A DNA stretch of 64,000 nucleotides, from assembly GCA_020091685.1 (NCBI GenBank), contig CM034601.1, forward strand, positions 2,170,920-2,234,919. The letters run 5' to 3'. Each line of letters starts with the position of its first letter. Within the stretch, counting starts at the first letter, position 1. Of this stretch, positions 41,201 through 54,700 are shown one piece after another. Both the position numbers and the translations under genes were made by a program. A model generated the notes under the pieces. The model saw nothing but the letters and a program-made list of their open reading frames with translations, was not told where the DNA came from and made no database searches. The stretch comes from Lutjanus erythropterus. Its lineage: Eukaryota; Chordata; Actinopteri; Lutjaniformes; Lutjanidae.

Positions 41201-44200
41201 GTTTGACACCATGTCTGTATTTTAATCTCTTTTGCAGGTATCGCAGCTTCATTCTTCTCCTCACCTTCATCTTCTACACGGCCTACCATCTGTCACGGAA
41301 ACCTATCAGCATCGTTAAGGTGACCGGGACAATTCAATCTACGTTTTTTGCAGGAACTTGACACGTGCGGGTCGTGGAAAGTTTGGAAATCCTGACAAAG
41401 AAAAATCTTATCTTGAGTTCATGTTGTCCTTCTTTCCAACTGGAGCAGTCGCTTATATTTTCACATGAACAGAAAATTAAACAAAAGAGAAACTAACTAA
41501 ATAAATCACAGGAATTTTATTTTAATTGTGCCCACAGGAGCCATTTGTTATCTCTCAACATTAATTTAAATGATCAGATAGCAGAACGTGACATATTTCA
41601 AAAACAAACAGATCAGACTGCACATTATTCATGCTTTTATTATTAAATGCTCCTCATCCACAGTCATAATTTGTTTAGATGCTGAGGAAGCATCTAAATT
41701 CAAGATTATGTTTTTTATTAAATGATTTAAATCATGCAGTAGCTGTTGTATGATGGCCCTTTAAAGCTTTAAGGTTTGTTGACAGCAGAATCAGAGTCAG
41801 ATCTCTAATATTATAAAAGGTGATGAAATTTACAATTTGTACATTTTTACTCACAAGTTCATGCAAACCCTCCATAATGATGCCAATCTCTAAACATCAA
41901 CCAGTGACTTTATACCAACTAAATTTAGCACATTCCTTTTCTTTTCTGTGCCTGTGAGAGTTTTAAACGTGTGGATTCACCTGCTTCCTTTCCTGTTTTT
42001 CTCTCTGATACTCAGAGTCAGCTGCACAGAAACTGTTCTACAGTCATTCAGCCATCAGACCTCAACATAACCAATAATGTTACTTGGTGTGACTGGGCGC
42101 CGTTTGGTAAGTCCTTCACTTGTTGATGATTGTTGTATGAAAGCACAGCAGGGATTTTTTTTTGGTCATCAGAATTTTAGAATAGCAATAAATAAAATAA
42201 TTAATCGGACTGAGATAAAGTTAAACCCAGGAACATTTTCATACAGCTTTTACATATCAAAGTTAACCCGACCTGATGTGTGCAGAAGATGACTTTAATG
42301 GAGAGAGTTTGTCTGTTCTCACCTGTTACCTGACATCATCATCAGTTAACTACTGTTGATGAGACGTTTTCTGTCAGCGTGTATGGAAAGTCTGAAAGGT
42401 CGTCCTCTGTTATCGTCTGCACACACACACACACACACACACCTGTAGATACAACTGGAGAATGGAAGAATCACTTTTGGTCTGCAACAATAACAAATGA
42501 AAATTAAAATGTCAAAAATAGCGGGCAACTTAAGTGGTCACACTTAAAGGGATAGTTCACTCAGAAATGAAAATCCAGTCATTATCTACTCACCTTGGTG
42601 CCGATTGAGGGTTGGGTTTATTTTGTTAGCTGCAAAACACTGCTGGAGTTTCACAGGAAAACAGTGTCGCAGAATCTCCCAAACAATGGAAGTGAATGGT
42701 GACCAGTTTTCAAATGTAAAAAAAAAAAACAACAGAATAAAGACATAAAATGCCTCCATACTGCTCATCTGCTCTAACCTAAGTCTCCTAAAGCCCCGAC
42801 ATGCTTTTTGCACACCGTCACACCACACACACCCAGTTCAGACAGTGTGCATGTGAACATGGCTCCAAGCTAAGGAAACATGGGACTTGGATTACAGCAG
42901 ATCCACTTCCATTGTTTGGGAGATTCTGCGACACTGTTTTCCTGTGAAAATCCAGCAGAGTTTTGTGGACTAAAAAACTAAACCTGCCCTTCAATCAGCA
43001 TGAGGGTGAGCAGATAATGACTGGATTTTCATTTTTTGGTGAACTATCCCTTTAAGGACGGCTGTGTTGCCTCTTTGGGCCTTGGTGGGCCGTGGGGTCA
43101 GAGCTTAAAAATATTACCGTCTAACCCTGTATAGATTATCTTCTGTGTTTATTTCCAGTCATACATTTTGGTATCAGACTTCACAATTCTATAGGCGTCT
43201 ATTCTTTGTGGGATTAGTTGAGACTATCATTGTTATCCTCAGAATATTATCACATTATTGGTGTTTGGTACAGAAAGGCTTTTCATTTGAGCAGTGAAGT
43301 GATCCTTTGGCTCAGTCAGTGAACACGAGTGACCATGTTGGTGGGCGGGAAGCTCTTCTCGTCCTTGGTGCTGCACAGCTCTCACCTTTCATCTGTGTCG
43401 TCTCTCTAGACCAGGACAACTACCAGACACTGTTTGGGGTCCTGGATAACTGCTTCCTGGTTGCCTATGCCATCGGCATGTTTTTCAGGTCTGTATTTGT
43501 AGTTGCTGGAGGAGCTTGTTGTGTTTGTGTTTGTCTGTGTGTTGTATTGAGTCCTACTTCTTTCTTGTGTTCTCAGTGGGATATTTGGAGAGCGGCTGCC
43601 TCTGCGGTACTACCTGAGTGTCGGGATGCTGTCGAGTGGATTGTTCACGTGTCTGTTTGGTCTCGGCTTCTACTGGAACATCCACTCGTTAGGGTACTAC
43701 GCCTTCGTCCAGGTAAAGACACAACAACAACACAGAGTTCATGCAGTTTGTCCCCTGACTGGTTGTGAAGACCGGAGGCAACTTCTTGATGTGTTGCTCT
43801 GACTCGTTCTGGTTGTGAGCAGTATGACGGGAATCATTTTGTTATAAGGACTGATTTGTCAGTGAGACATATCAATAACTATTGGCCATATTCATGTTCA
43901 CCAGGAGGACGATTCTTAATGATTTTGTTGACCCTCTGACCTTTTCTCTGGTCCCACAATCAGGCCAAAATTTCCACATGCAGACAGAAAAAATTGCCAA
44001 ATCTAAATTCATATTCATGCTTTCCACTGCAGGAACTTTCCCCCAGGAATAATAAGAACCTTTGGAGGAATTCACAGGGGTCTAAATTCAGTCCCCAGGG
44101 ACATTATTTTACACCGGAAAAAGTCCCTTCTCACTTTCCAAAACTACAGGAACAGATTGGTTGAGTACTTGCATATTTCTGCCACCATTTTTAAAAATCT

Positions 44201-45237
44201 GCAGCCATGCACCAGTTTATTTTTTGTTCACTGTGCTTCAACACATCGACGTGGAGTTACAGAAGAAAGTATACAACAGGTGGACCAATAGCCAAGTCCA
44301 GACCTTATTAAACATTTATACTGAAGATAAAATCCATTGTTTTTTCAAATGTCTACAGACTAATTCACCTAACCCTTCACAGGTCTTTAGACTGTGGTGG
44401 AAACATAAACGATTACAGGCTGAAGGAACCTTTTAATTCTTTGAAAAGTAGTTCCTGGTTCCTGCTTTAGGTGGAAATACATAATTAATGTATCAAACGA
44501 TATTTGGGCTGCACGCTCGGTCTTGTTGAAGAAACAAATCATTCAGAGCACAGTTAGCTTGCAGTTGCTAATTGTGGATCAGTAGTTGGAATAAAGAGGA
44601 TATTACTGTAATTTTTCAACCACATAAATTGCAGATTTATTCACACATATAACTTATAATAATAAGTGCACATTTTCTCTGTAAATGTGTGACCCTACGA
44701 GCACAGATTGTACAAAGTCTTGAAAGTCTTGAAACTCATACATGTCTGCTATTGTCTCAAAAAATACTTGATTTTCAACATAATCTGGTCTTTCATGGCC
44801 ACAGTCACACATGTACAGTAAAAATCTTTTAATATTTGAAATAAAATGTTCCTGTTGTTCCTTATTTGTCATTCATAGTTAGATAAGTTCTCTGTTGATC
44901 CTTTACTCTGGAAATTATTTTCCTTTGAATAATTGTGATCAAAACATACAATCAGATGAACAGCTGGTAAAATAAACAAAGTGACTTTTGGTTTTGTTAC
45001 CTTGGAAGAGCTTTAATTTTGCTCTTAAAAAGCCGTGCAAACCCAGTGTTGTACGTCTGAAACGGATCGTACCTTTAAATCTGCACAGAATTTGGAAGCT
45101 CTGAATGGTGATGATAAACAACATGTCATCCATTTTGGCCGACGGAACGAAAAAATCCCATTAGAGAAGAAAGAGGGAAGCTCAGAGATCAGATGAGCTG
45201 TTTATCGCTGACTCACCACCAAACATTCAGCCATACC

Positions 45238-45285
<48 letters not shown>

Positions 45286-48200
45286 CCAAGTTTCATTGGT
45301 CGCTGGTCTCTAAAGGAAGAGTGTGCATGCAGACACTCTGTGCCTCAGTAGGAATAAATAAATCATCAGAAGGATTTTGTTTCACTTCAGTTTTTTTTGA
45401 CGAGTGAAACCCACAGCCCTGCACTGAAAATCAAACTTAACTGCTGCTGTGAATTTATGATGAAGCTCAAACTTCTCACCCTGATCAGATCAGATTGTAG
45501 TCCAGTAAGAGTTGGAGAAACTTCACTTGGTTGGCGACAGATAACCATTTAGTCTCCTAAATGTCTGAAAGAAGTGAAACATGCCCATGATCATTTCCCT
45601 GAGCCCAGAGTGATGTCTTCAGATTGTTTGTCTCATCCACAGTCCAAAACCCAAACATATTCAATTAACAATGATATCAAACAGAGAAAATGAGAAAATC
45701 ATCACATTTGAGAAGCTGTTTTTTTTCTTGATAAATAGCTGAAAAGATTAATTTTCTGTCAATCAACTTATCAAATCATCAACAAATAGTTTCAGCACAA
45801 CCAAGTTGTTATGACGTTAGTGCAACGCAGGCTTTGTGCAGCTTTTTAAAAGTGAAATTCAGGCACTTTTGAGGTACTTACTTACTTATTTGATTTTTAT
45901 CTTAGTCTTTTTTTATTGTTTTTTTATTGGCAGGCAGTCTAGCTCTGCTCTAAGTCAGGGATGAGACGTCATTAGACGACAAACAAATATGACAACAGGA
46001 TAGTTTCATTTCAAATATTAAAAGATAGGGATGAGTTGTGTTGACATCATGTATCTGCTGATACCAACCTGATGGCATCTGTTTCCTTCTCTCTGTAAAT
46101 AATACATTTGTATGGATGCACTTTATATCTCGCTCAAACTATTAGACAAATATTCTGCTGCCATGAAGGAAGAAACACGCAGCCCTCAGTTCAGCGACAC
46201 TGCTGCTTCTCTTCATTTGAACCTTTTGAAGCAGCATGTTTGATTGGTCAGCACCCTTCAAACATTAAAACTTAGATAAATGCATAAATAGTTTTCCTCT
46301 TTTCTTCCTTGAGTCACAACTGATTTTGGCCAATATCTAACCGATACCAATACTGACTATCAGATCAGTTCATCCTTAGTAAAGATTTTGGTTTGCATGA
46401 ATGATTGCAGTACATTGAAACTCAATCATAATCCTAACCTTAAAAACACAACGGTTATAATTAAGCACTTTCCAGACTTTAAAGACTTTGTACAAAACCA
46501 GGTAATTGACCAGTGCTTCCCACAAATTAATCTACACAGCTCATTCACCTGTGATTACTTACTTTTCTCATTGTTTTTTACTTTGGAAATTGCGTTTTAA
46601 CTGCACTCCACTGATCCAAAAGTCTCCTGTACCGGTACATGTGCAGTTGGACAAACAATGATATGCAGTTAGCTCATGAATTCAGTGCTGTTCTGCAGCT
46701 CTGAACTGTCAGATGAGCCACACACCATCACATGACACCCCGCCTATAGTCAAATTCCACAAGAAATTCACAGCCTCAGGGGAAACTATAATTAGAAATC
46801 TTACTCATGCTTTAAGGTCATCAATAATAGTATCTAAACTTCAATAATTTATCAATACCACTTGTTTCAAATGATACATTATCAGTTAATGATAACAGCA
46901 AAAGTACCAAAGCTATTTAAAAAATGACCCAAGTGCTCATTTTTAAATTTTGTGTGTAGGACTTTTTTTTAGGACTTTTATTGTATTGAAGTCTAAAATT
47001 CTGGTACTGGGACGACCTCAGTCATACTATAAATAATAACAAGTTCAACTCACAGTTTGTAAGAAAAAAAAATCATTTTTCTATCCTCAAAATGCTAGAA
47101 ATATCTGAAGTCTGAAAAAGAGTTTTTATAGACTGAAGCAGTGACATGTAGCTGTCAAGAAATCAGTGATTATTGTATATTGATTAACATCCCTTTACCC
47201 CCTTACAGGTGTGATCACTGTGAGCTCTGTGGGTCAGTACAGGCCTTATTTATCATCTCTTCCCTTCACAGATGTAGAGAGATCTCACGGTGGCTTTGGT
47301 CAGGCTTTACTCACACTCATCACATGACTCCAGCTGCATCATATGACTGCAGGAGTGTTTCTGGGTTCACACAGGTCGGGGTTGGGGAATGTTAAGAATC
47401 ACTGCTCACTGGTCTCCTCTCATTCTCCTGCTTATGTAGATGTTTACAGCAGCGTTAAGAGGCTTTTAACACAGGCTGTTTTCTCGCTCTGTTTGCTTCA
47501 CTCTGCAGGTCATGAACGGGCTCATGCAGACCACCGGTTGGCCTGCGGTGGTGGCTTGTGTCGGCAACTGGTTTGGGAAGGGGAAGTGAGTACTGCACGA
47601 TGTGCAACTGAGCGCAGTCCCGCTGACTGTGCGTTATTAAATGCTTCTTTTTTTGTGGCTGACTGACTCACACATTTATCACGTTTTGACAGCTCAGAGA
47701 GACCAGGCTTTGATTTGTCTCCAGCATCAAGTCACCATTATAAATCTAACCTGCCTCTTTAATGTGTGTAGAGGCTCAGGAACTGATCAAAGTAGAACTG
47801 CAAGTACATCACTCAGATAAATGTCAGAACATGTATTATTGTAAACAATAGTCACGCCTGTCTGAGTGGGTCACACCCTTTCTGTGCCTCGTCTACAGCC
47901 ATGAATGCTTACGTGCACAAAAGAAAACAGAAACCAGTCCTGCTGGGAGAAATCAGTTTCTGCCCTACATGAACTGAGTTCAGTCAGTATAAAGGACAGT
48001 TGACACTTTATAACCATCATTAATAAATGATACACTGATAGATTATAATCTCTTCATATTTTTGTGCACAGGAATCTTCATTCATTAATTAACCAGTAAC
48101 TAACACACTGCACACTGTAGTTGAAGTCGCTGCACAGAAGTCCTGGGTTCACTGCCTCTACTTGGAGTTATGTGCTGTAAAAAGCTTTTTTTAATTTAAG

Positions 48201-51200
48201 ACATTAGGCACACAGTGTCTTTTAGTGTTTGGACATAGCCAGACCAGCTGTTTGGTCTTGTTTCTAGTGCTCATGCTAAGCTAGGCTAACCATGTCCTGG
48301 CTGCAGCTTCTTGCCTCACACACACACCGACATGAGATTGATATCAATCTCACTATCAGAGAGAAAGCAAGTGAGCGTGTTTCTCAAAAGCATATTTCTG
48401 AAACAATACCTGTAATTCTTGTTAACAATATCTGCAGCAGTGTGAAGAGAAGCGCTCATCGCCTCCGTGTTCTTGTGTTTCGATCGTCAGGCGTGGGTTC
48501 ATCATGGGTGTGTGGAACTCCCACACCTCAGTGGGAAACATCTTGGGTTCGCTCATCGCAGGAGCCTTCGTGTCCTCGGCGTGGGGAATGTCCTTCATCG
48601 TCCCTGGACTCATCATCGCCTCCACTGGGATCCTGTGCTTCTTCTTCCTGGTTGAAAGTCAGTTTCTGGTCATGAGAGAAAACCTCCACACACACAAAGC
48701 TCATTCACAGAGGCAGTTTAATTTAACTGGACAGGTTGTGGTTTATACAATTCAGAGTTTGACCTTTCAACGACGCTGATTCATGTAAATCCATTGTGTA
48801 TTTATTTGGAGCAAGTTGTCCATGACTGATCTCGTATTTGTAATGCAACTAAATATTTCTTCTTCAAAACCAACCAAACTCCACTGGCAAAATCATGAAT
48901 TTTACCTCTCAGAACACACGAGTAGCTGGTCTACTGCTGCCTGTTAGTTAGTTTGTGTTATTTGGGGACGTCTGTGTTTTCAAAGGATAGTTTTGATTAA
49001 CTGAAGTCAGAGTAACACAAAAAACTAACCCCCTGTCTCAACTGCAAGTGAGTCAGATGTATTTTGCAGTCGCACGTCACGTGACAGAAACACTTTCATT
49101 TTTAGCAGTGCAGCTAAAAATACACTGAAAACATTTTATCCACGTTTTGTAACGAGCTTGAAGCAGAATGTGCTCCACAGCTGGAGATCAGCTCGCCCCC
49201 CCCCCCCGGTTTAATCACACAGACTCACTTCACTTTACCCAGCAGCTGGAACACAAGACACAGGGACTTCTTGAACCTTTTCAGCAGTGTTTTCATGGGC
49301 AAACTGTACATTTACTGCTACAAGACAACTTCACTGCTAAACTTTAACCCCTCTGCTCTGATCACCAGCACCTGTCTGCTGTCCTCACCCACTGCACGCA
49401 CACTCACTGCAGTGCTTATGCATCATTTTGACCGAAAATTGATCAGAAAGGTTCACACATACACATACACGTGACGTTTGTGGTCTAGACAAGTGGTAAC
49501 AGATCGAGGCAGCAGTAAACCAGCAAATCCTGTGTTCTGCAAGGTATAATTACTGACTTTGTCTGGGGAGTTTGGTTGGTTTAGAGCATCGTTTCCTAAT
49601 CCTGATCCTCATGGCCCACTGCCCAACATGTTCAGATGTTTCCCTGCTCCAACTCACCTGATTCAAATGATCAGGTTGTTATCAGGCTTCTGCAGAGGCT
49701 TGACGACGAGCTGATCATTTGAATCAGGTGAGTTGGAGCAGGGAAACATTTGAACATGTCGGGCAGTGGGCCGTGAGGATCAGGATTGGGAAACGCTGGT
49801 TTAGAGAGACGGATATTTGGCTTATATAAATGTGGTTTACTATCAGAAAAGGCTCTCTGACAACAACGTAAAGCAGTGAAATTATGATAAATGTAGTGTA
49901 CAACTTAAACTTTAGTTATTAATTTCATCCCTCAGTATGAAGTTAAATGTGAGTCATGTTTAGTCTCCTTTAGCATAAAGACTGGAAGATGGAAAATTAG
50001 TCATATATACATGTTGTATCCTTGTCAAACCTGAATGTTGTTTTTAAATTTTTAGAAGAACATTTCTGAGTCTGATCTCTTCCTCTCTCTTTTCAGAACC
50101 TGAAGACGTCAACTGCACTCCTCCTCAGCACCATGTGAGTTTAATCAGAAACATTCATTGTTCTAATTCGTCTGTAAAGTGGCTGCTTCCTCTAATCCAT
50201 GTGCGTTTGTCTTACAGAGCGAGCAGGAGAGCGGCGAGACCGAGCCCCTCCTGCAGAACTCGTCCCACGCTGACAGGACTGTGAACGGTGCCGTCAGCAC
50301 CGAGCCCGTGGAGGTTGTGGAGGAGCACACCGAGGCCATCAGCTTCTGTGGAGCTCTCAGCATACCTGTGAGTGGAAACCTCGGACGTATGATGCTCGAT
50401 TGATTTGCTTTGAAAGTGCTGAATTTGAAACAGGTTATTCTGAATTATCGGTACGGTATTTCATTATTTTATAGTTGTATTTATAAAAACAAAGGTATTC
50501 TGATATTCTGGATTTGTTCAGGTTGAAAGACATGAGGTCATCATGTGTAGGATTTCATAAATTTTTTACCTTGGCGCCCTCTGGTGGTAATTTTCCCACA
50601 AACAAAAACTTTTAGAAAGATGCTATAATCACATACAAATACACACACAAACTTTCCTTCTGATAAAAAAGTTAATCAAGTTTATTTAATTCAGATTCAG
50701 TTTTCTGAAAGATTTTCTTGAAATCAAACCCAACCCAGTTTTAGAAGAGGACTAATCAGGCTCGAGCTAAAATATGCTGATGACATTCGGGTTTAGTCAG
50801 AATTTTGTCGGCATCGGGCCTCAGCGGGCTCAACTTTTCAGGCACGATCAAAGTGCTGCCCACAACCCACCAGAAGTGTGAGGCGGCGCCTGTAGCTGCA
50901 GAGAACCTGCCCTTCACCTGTACCTTCTTTATCCTGCTGCAGCAGCAACTGACAAATCTCACTTATTCTGCCTTTAAATCATCTTAGATTTTATCAGAGT
51001 CATTATATTGAAAAGATAGTCAAAATATTATTGAAATCTTGATATGGCCAAGACCAATATCCAAATCACAATTTTTGACAAAGGGTGAAACGTGTCACAA
51101 CATTATAAATGAACCGTTGCAGCTGGTTCAGATCCCAGCAATAAAAATAATATCGAGAGCGAGCAGCTCACTCTGCTCCAGTTTGTGATCCCACAGATTT

Positions 51201-51505
51201 CACTTTACCCAGCTGCTGAGAAGACACGAGAACTTGTTGAACTTTTTCTGGAGTGTTTTCTTTTTCTCTATAACTCCCACTACAACTGTGACTCATGTTA
51301 TAATCACAATATCTGTCAAAAATAAAGTTTTGGATGCCAACTATCTTAGCACCAACTTTCAAAAACTACTGAGCACTGAAAGCTGGTATTGCATGCTAGT
51401 CAGAGTCTCAGTGTTCTGTACCTGCTCTCTGATTAGATTTTTCCTGGTTTAGATTATGATTTTTATAATTTTATCTAGGTAAGGTTCCAGTGTGCACTGA
51501 ATCTG

Positions 51506-51538
<33 letters not shown>

Positions 51539-51723
51539 CAGTTCACTGTGAATTGTGCTCATGAAAACCTTTTAAACTGATGAAAGGTTCTCACGGTGTT
51601 CTGTGGTGTTCTCTCACACAGGGAGTGGTGGAGTTCTCTCTCTGTCTGCTGTTCGCCAAGCTGGTCAGCTACACCTTCCTGTACTGGCTGCCGCTCTACA
51701 TCTCAAATGTTGGTCAGTGTTGG

Positions 51724-51773
<50 letters not shown>

Positions 51774-54700
51774 ATCTACCTCACTTTGTGTCACTCTTTT
51801 AAAGTTGATGTTGGTTCTCTTTTTCATTTTTAGCACATTTTGAGGCCAAAGAGGCTGGAGACATGTCGACACTGTTTGATGTAGGAGGAATCATGGGTGA
51901 GATTCACAGTCACGTCACCTGATCTGATAAATATAACCACTTCTGATTACTGAATGTTGAAATATATATATAATACCACTGAAATTAAAGCATTGAAATA
52001 TTTTATTTTAAAAGTTACCTGAGTTTCTTTAGTTTCAGTCCCTTTTTTAATCTCTGGAATGTAATTTCAAGTTTAGTGATTTCAAAAATTTAGATATTTG
52101 GAGTTTTTTGGGTTTTCAGTCGTTCATCTCAACTTCTTTTTCTTGTATTAAATGATTAATTTAGGTGTCTAAATTTGACCAAATTTGACAGTGTGAGCAA
52201 CTTAAATTTAGTTTTTTGATTGTTGGAAGATGAGATCTGACTGACTGTGTTTTGTGTCGTCAGGAGGCATCTTGGCTGGACTTGTGTCTGACTATACAGG
52301 CGGGAGGGCGACGACTTGTGGCGTCATGTTGCTTGCTGCTGCTCCTATGGTGAGTGTCATCTAATAAATCAGATTACTTTATGACGGCACGGTTGTTGAC
52401 ACATTTGCAAGACGAGTTTTAATGAATCCTGAAGGAACAGGCGTTTTTCAACATTTTTATTGTAAAGACCAAACCCAGCGGTCTGTTATTCCATCTCTCT
52501 GTACTTCTCAGCCTTTTTTGTCAGATTCAAACCTGTTGGTTCAAACCTCCTCCAAGTGAGTTAGACATGTTTTTTTTTAATCCATGCAGCTGTCTGCAAC
52601 AGCTCTCTGCATCTTGTGTGTCCCAGCTGCGTCTGACAGACAGACACGTGACTCGAAGCGTTTATTCAAACTTTAAGTCTATTTGTTTTGACAATACGTA
52701 CATAAACAGGAGGCTGGCGTCCAGTAAAGAAGCACTTAATACATAGTTTATCCCCCCTTCACTTTTCCCAGCTGCTGAGAAGTGAGACACAGGAACTTTT
52801 TGAACTTTTGCTGAAGTGTTTTTTTGTTGCTAGACTCTACATTTACTGTGATCAGGTCCACACCTCCCTATGAACATTTTTTTTTGAAAAACAGTTTTTT
52901 TGTGAGGTTTCTAACTTTTTTTTTAGTTTATTTCAAAACTCAAGAGTTTGATCCAAAACTTGCCTTGAAATTATGAGTTTTCTCAGTTTTTTTTTTTTAC
53001 GGTGTGAAAACGAGATACAATGTTGATATTTGCTGCAGTTTTTCTTCCTGTCATCTGGTGCTTTGATTCAGTCTTTTCTTCATCTCAGATTCTGCATTAC
53101 AACAAATATCACGTCATTACTGTCATCTAAATATCGATCTCTGACCCCAGGGCGCTTCACACTTGAGTGTGAGGAGAAGTTTGTTTCAGCTGGATGATAT
53201 TCTAAGTTTCAACATAACATTTCTCTGATAAGTTTTTGCTGCATTTGCTGATTGTTTTTCTTCATGTTCCAGCTTTTCCTCTATAACTCCATTGGACAAA
53301 GAAGCCTTGGTACAACAATCGGTAAGACTGTAGTTTTGTTTTTTACTTTGGTTCTTTCTTGTGAGAAAAGATTTGGGGAAAATAAGAGAGTAAGGAGTCA
53401 ATTAGTCCCGCACTTCATCAGAGGAGAGCAGATCGATCAATAACAGCCTGAAGGTTTGATAATCAGCAGCTCGACTCAGTTGTACTAACAGTTTTCTTCC
53501 CTGTGAAGGTATGCTGCTGTTGTGTGGAGGCCTGGTGAACGGACCGTACGCCCTCATCACTACTGCCGTATCTGCCGACCTGGTAAGACCTGAAGCATCA
53601 TGGGAAAACCCCACTGTTTCTGTAATCCTAATAATAACATGTAGTGGACACAGAGTAAACTGGCTCTGCTCACACGATGTGTTTGTTGAACAGGGAACAC
53701 ATGAGAGTCTGAGAGGAAACTCCAGAGCGTTGTCAACGGTGACGGCAATTATTGACGGGACCGGATCAATAGGTACGTTTGGACTGCAGAGATCCAGCAT
53801 CTTTATGTGGATGTTTTATTTTTTATAACCCCTTTAAAGCTCCTCTAATGTCCCCTCAGCTCGACAGCAGCCTTTAGCCTCTTTTAGCTCATTGTTTTTT
53901 TTTTATGATGCTCTGAATGCAGCAGGTTTGTAGCATCTAACTATGACAGTTTTATTTCCCAAAAGAGTTATGGATGAATGAATGACTTCATTTTGAACTT
54001 AAAATAAAAAATCCGATATAAAATCAAACAAAACAAGAGTAACAGTGTCTGAGAAGGAGTAAGTGGAATTAAAACTTAAATTCCCCGTCTGTTTCTCACT
54101 TCAAAATTTCCCAAAACTGACGCTGGCTCGGCTGCTGTGAGCACAAACAACAGACATGTCTGTTTGTTTTTTGGTTACCAACCAAAGTTTTTTCAGAAGT
54201 TAGAAGCACTTTATAATGTTTTGTGTTAAATGCATTTAAAAGTCTAAAAGGTTGAATGTTTTGTATGTTACGTATTAAGAGAGAAGAGAAAATGTTTGTT
54301 GATGTTGTTGTTGTTTGTTGTGTAGGTGCTGCTCTGGGTCCTCTGTTAGCCGGCATCATCTCCCCCACCGGCTGGAACAACGTCTTCTACATGCTCATCA
54401 CTGCCGACGTCCTCGCCTGCCTGGTCAGAAACTCCTCTTTATATCATCACAACACAGCAAGACATGATGATGTTCCTGTTCCTCACTGACACATTTGTTT
54501 GTTTGTTTGTCTCTTTGTCTCTTTAGTTTTTGTCCAGACTTGTTTACAAGGAAGCTCAGGGCTGGTGTGGACGAGCCCCCCGAGTCAGAGGGTGAGGATC
54601 ACCATCAGCTGCCATTTTAGCCTCAAAGATGAAGAAGGTTTTTTTTTGTTTGTTAGTTTTTTGACTTGAAAAAACTACAAACATGTATAAGAACGGACAG

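Larger units (their letters stand above)
38244..41237 (+). other. slc37a2 intron 1
   Basis: 3 kb containing a 'gctgcaactaatgatt' MITE (39,129-39,389), a decayed hAT MITE (40,425-40,735), a fragment related to the 'gcagtcctgcaataaa' MITE (about 40,110-40,170) and an (AT)n run near 40,555. The start of the intron (38,244-38,900) is unassigned. Confidence 0.75.
42107..43409 (+). other. slc37a2 intron 3
   Basis: Contains a (CA)n tract (42,420-42,442) and a complete Angel-like foldback MITE (42,544-43,055). Confidence 0.85.
43713..47508 (+). other. slc37a2 intron 5
   Basis: The largest intron, 3.8 kb: a Harbinger-like MITE (44,017-44,483), a (CA)n tract (45,240-45,283), a degraded 'gctgcaactaatgatt' MITE (about 45,535-45,805) and an element with CCGATA words (46,028-46,383). 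46,390-47,500 is unassigned. Confidence 0.75.
48658..50096 (+). other. slc37a2 intron 7
   Basis: Contains slc37a2-intron repeat copy 1 (49,145-49,420), with a C12 homopolymer near 49,200, and a complete hAT MITE (49,587-49,798). Also a reversed scrap of the 'tttatgctaa' repeat near 49,965-50,000. Confidence 0.8.
50368..51621 (+). other. slc37a2 intron 9
   Basis: Contains intron repeat copy 2 (51,165-51,320) and a (GT)n tract (51,511-51,538). Confidence 0.75.

Noticed and set aside
48292-48675. 127-codon frame over slc37a2 exon 7
   Set aside because: Out of frame; the true frame gives RGFIMGVWNSHTSVGN.
49180-49215. Run of twelve C residues as a possible G-quadruplex or functional site
   Set aside because: It is a single homopolymer within a dispersed repeat, without the spaced G/C runs expected of a quadruplex.
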